From contig JAQTOL010000030.1 in assembly GCA_028748945.1 (NCBI GenBank), positions 1-14,537 on the forward strand: a stretch of 14,537 nt of DNA, written 5' to 3'. This DNA comes from Paludibacter sp. (GTDB lineage: Bacteria; Bacteroidota; Bacteroidia; Bacteroidales; Paludibacteraceae). A model generated the notes under the pieces. It was given only the letters and a program-made list of their open reading frames with translations, was not told the DNA's origin and ran no database searches. This document shows positions 13,581 through 14,537 of the stretch, piece by piece; within the stretch, counting starts at the first letter, position 1; each line of letters begins with the position of its first letter. The position numbers were made by a program, and so were the translations under genes.

Positions 13581-14228
13581 TTATTCTTCTTCTTTTTTTA
13601 CAATTTTTTCCACTTTAGCCTTTGGAGCATATTTCGATTTACTTTTTTTCTTTCGCGGAACATAAGTTCCGGGTAAAATGACATCAATCAGGTGTTTCCC
13701 CAACAAACCTAACTTAACTGCACAGGCCAGTGATATAATACTTATCAAAATCATTGGCCATGTATATTCATTCGGAACATCGTGAATCCAAACTAAGACA
13801 GCCAGGGTACTTGACAGAATAGTAATAAGGATTCCATAAATAATCTTTGACTTTAAAAGCGGTGTTCGCAGTGTTTTAAAACGGGTAATACCGTCAAGAA
13901 TACCAGAAACAAAGGATGCAATCAGAGACAACGGAAGCATGTAAATCGAGAAACTTATTACAGAATGTACAACAACTTCTTGAAAATCTGGGAATATGGC
14001 GTGGAAAGCAATGAGTAAAGGGATTAAAGCCACAAATGTTTGCGAAAGGTGGATCGCAATCGGGTGGATGTCCAAAGACAAAATTAACAAACGATTTGCC
14101 GAAACCCGTTCACGATACGGTTCGAAAACATTTCGGGGTAAACCGCAGGCAGGACAAACATCGCCCAGATCTCCGGCTTTCATTACATAACCGCATGGGC
14201 GGCAACGCACTAATTCTTCATCTATCAT
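13581..14228 (-). CDS. Rubredoxin-like metal ribbon fused to a four-helix membrane domain
   Basis: A 215-residue protein. Residues 9-29 form a short rubredoxin-like ribbon (C9xxC12G, 12 residues, C25PxC28G) as in the C terminus of rubrerythrins, able to bind one Fe or Zn with four cysteines. Then LDIHPIAIHLSQ (52-63) begins a membrane part with about four hydrophobic segments (57-79, 88-111, 128-149, 157-178). This resembles the DUF2231-type HPxxxH membrane proteins. His55 and His60 are candidate haem or metal ligands (inference). The tail (191-215) is strongly charged, lysine-rich and ends in EEE, probably cytoplasmic. The arrangement suggests electron transfer or oxidative-stress sensing at the inner membrane, but no function is established here. 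It has a full promoter match and its own terminator. Confidence 0.82.
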   Translation of the reverse strand: MIDEELVRCRPCGYVMKAGDLGDVCPACGLPRNVFEPYRERVSANRLLILSLDIHPIAIHLSQTFVALIPLLIAFHAIFPDFQEVVVHSVISFSIYMLPLSLIASFVSGILDGITRFKTLRTPLLKSKIIYGILITILSSTLAVLVWIHDVPNEYTWPMILISIISLACAVKLGLLGKHLIDVILPGTYVPRKKKSKSKYAPKAKVEKIVKKEEE

Positions 14229-14429
14229 ATTGGTAATAATTTTATAATTGGTATAATTTTTCTTTTCAGGGACAAAGGTAATAAGTAATTAAATATGAAC
14301 AAAGAGCAAGCTCAGATTTTTTTTTAATAGCTGAAATGCTGTATCTTTGTTGAGTTGAATTGTGTATTTAAGTTGGATTTTTAAAATTAATAGGCTAATC
14401 AATTCGATTGTCATTCAACTAATGCATTC
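14229..14429. other. Intergenic region between nth and the rubredoxin-like gene
   Basis: This 201-bp gap holds the promoter of the downstream minus-strand gene, a run of nine T's on the plus strand (14317-14325), and an isolated plus-strand TATCTTTG (14342-14349) that leads into no gene I can see. No clear terminator for nth is visible. Confidence 0.5.
14273..14303 (-). promoter_or_regulatory. Promoter of the rubredoxin-like gene (TTTG - 19 bp - TACCTTTG)
   Basis: On the minus strand TTTG (14303-14300) and TACCTTTG (14280-14273) are separated by exactly 19 bp. This is a perfect match to the Bacteroidota primary-sigma consensus and the best promoter in the window. The leader to ATG 14228 would be about 38 nt. 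Confidence 0.75.
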
Positions 14430-14537
14430 TCAACCAATTACTCTGTTCTCATAATAACTGCACCATTCTTTTAAACCGCATTCATCACAGTTCGGTTTTC
14501 GGGCCAGGCAAACATACCTGCCATGTAGAATCAACCA
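14430..14537 (-). CDS. nth: Endonuclease III, C-terminal fragment cut by the window edge
   Basis: The last 35 codons of an open minus frame, ending at TGA 14432-14430, encode [16 protein letters not shown] and then DECGLKEWC. The cysteine spacing C-x6-C-x2-C-x5-C is exactly that of the 4Fe-4S cluster of endonuclease III, and HGRYxCxARKPxC is its conserved C terminus. The enzyme is a bifunctional DNA glycosylase/AP lyase that removes oxidised pyrimidines in base-excision repair. The catalytic lysine and aspartate would lie outside the window. MutY shares the cluster spacing, but its protein continues much further, whereas this one ends 9 residues after the last cysteine. Confidence 0.92.
   Translation of the reverse strand, partial: WLILHGRYVCLARKPNCDECGLKEWCSYYENRVIG

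Noticed and set aside
14342..14349. Plus-strand TATCTTTG as a promoter
   Set aside because: No -33 partner and no plus-strand gene follows before the window end; the only nearby ATG frame stops after ten codons.

Overview
The window comes from a member of the Bacteroidota, most likely class Bacteroidia. The signs are moderately AT-rich DNA, starts without Shine-Dalgarno sequences but with A-rich leaders, repeated TAnnTTTG-type -7 promoter boxes, a large single-chain PurL, and Bacteroidota-style families (RhlE-like helicase, MazF-like toxin with its small acidic antitoxin, rubredoxin-like membrane protein). I cannot name a genus from the sequence. No CRISPR array, rRNA, tRNA, IS element or prophage is visible. 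This is mostly chromosomal housekeeping DNA with a few accessory genes.

Layout. Minus strand, 1-2548: release factor 1 (prfA, cut by the window edge), preceded by two tandem secreted paralogues of unknown function, each exactly 217 residues with matching start sites. A short gap with two palindromic elements separates them from prfA. Plus strand, 2913-4139: a DEAD-box RNA helicase, followed by nine tandem 7-bp units and a terminator. Minus strand, 4375-8104: purL, whose reading frame is broken at about 5699-5727, leaving an 801-codon N-terminal part and a 450-codon C-terminal part. It ends at its own terminator. Plus strand, 8436-10488: trhO and a dus-family gene, two tRNA-modification genes overlapping by 8 bp. 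Minus strand, 10462-11038: an antitoxin/toxin pair whose toxin end overlaps the dus end tail to tail. Minus strand, 11165-13406: an isoprenoid-synthase-fold protein followed 55 bp later by a class I methyltransferase, probably one transcript. Minus strand, 13581-14228: a rubredoxin-like ribbon fused to a four-helix membrane domain, with a textbook Bacteroidota promoter and its own terminator. Minus strand, 14430-14537: the last 35 codons of endonuclease III (nth), including its 4Fe-4S cluster cysteines.

Functional themes are translation and RNA metabolism (prfA, helicase, trhO, dus, the predicted mRNA-cleaving toxin), purine synthesis (purL) and DNA repair (nth). The points most worth a second look are the purL frameshift, the isoprenoid-synthase-like protein that keeps both metal-binding motifs but lacks the arginine and lysine motifs of chain-elongating prenyltransferases, the methyltransferase beside it, the rubredoxin-membrane fusion, and the unknown secreted paralogue pair.
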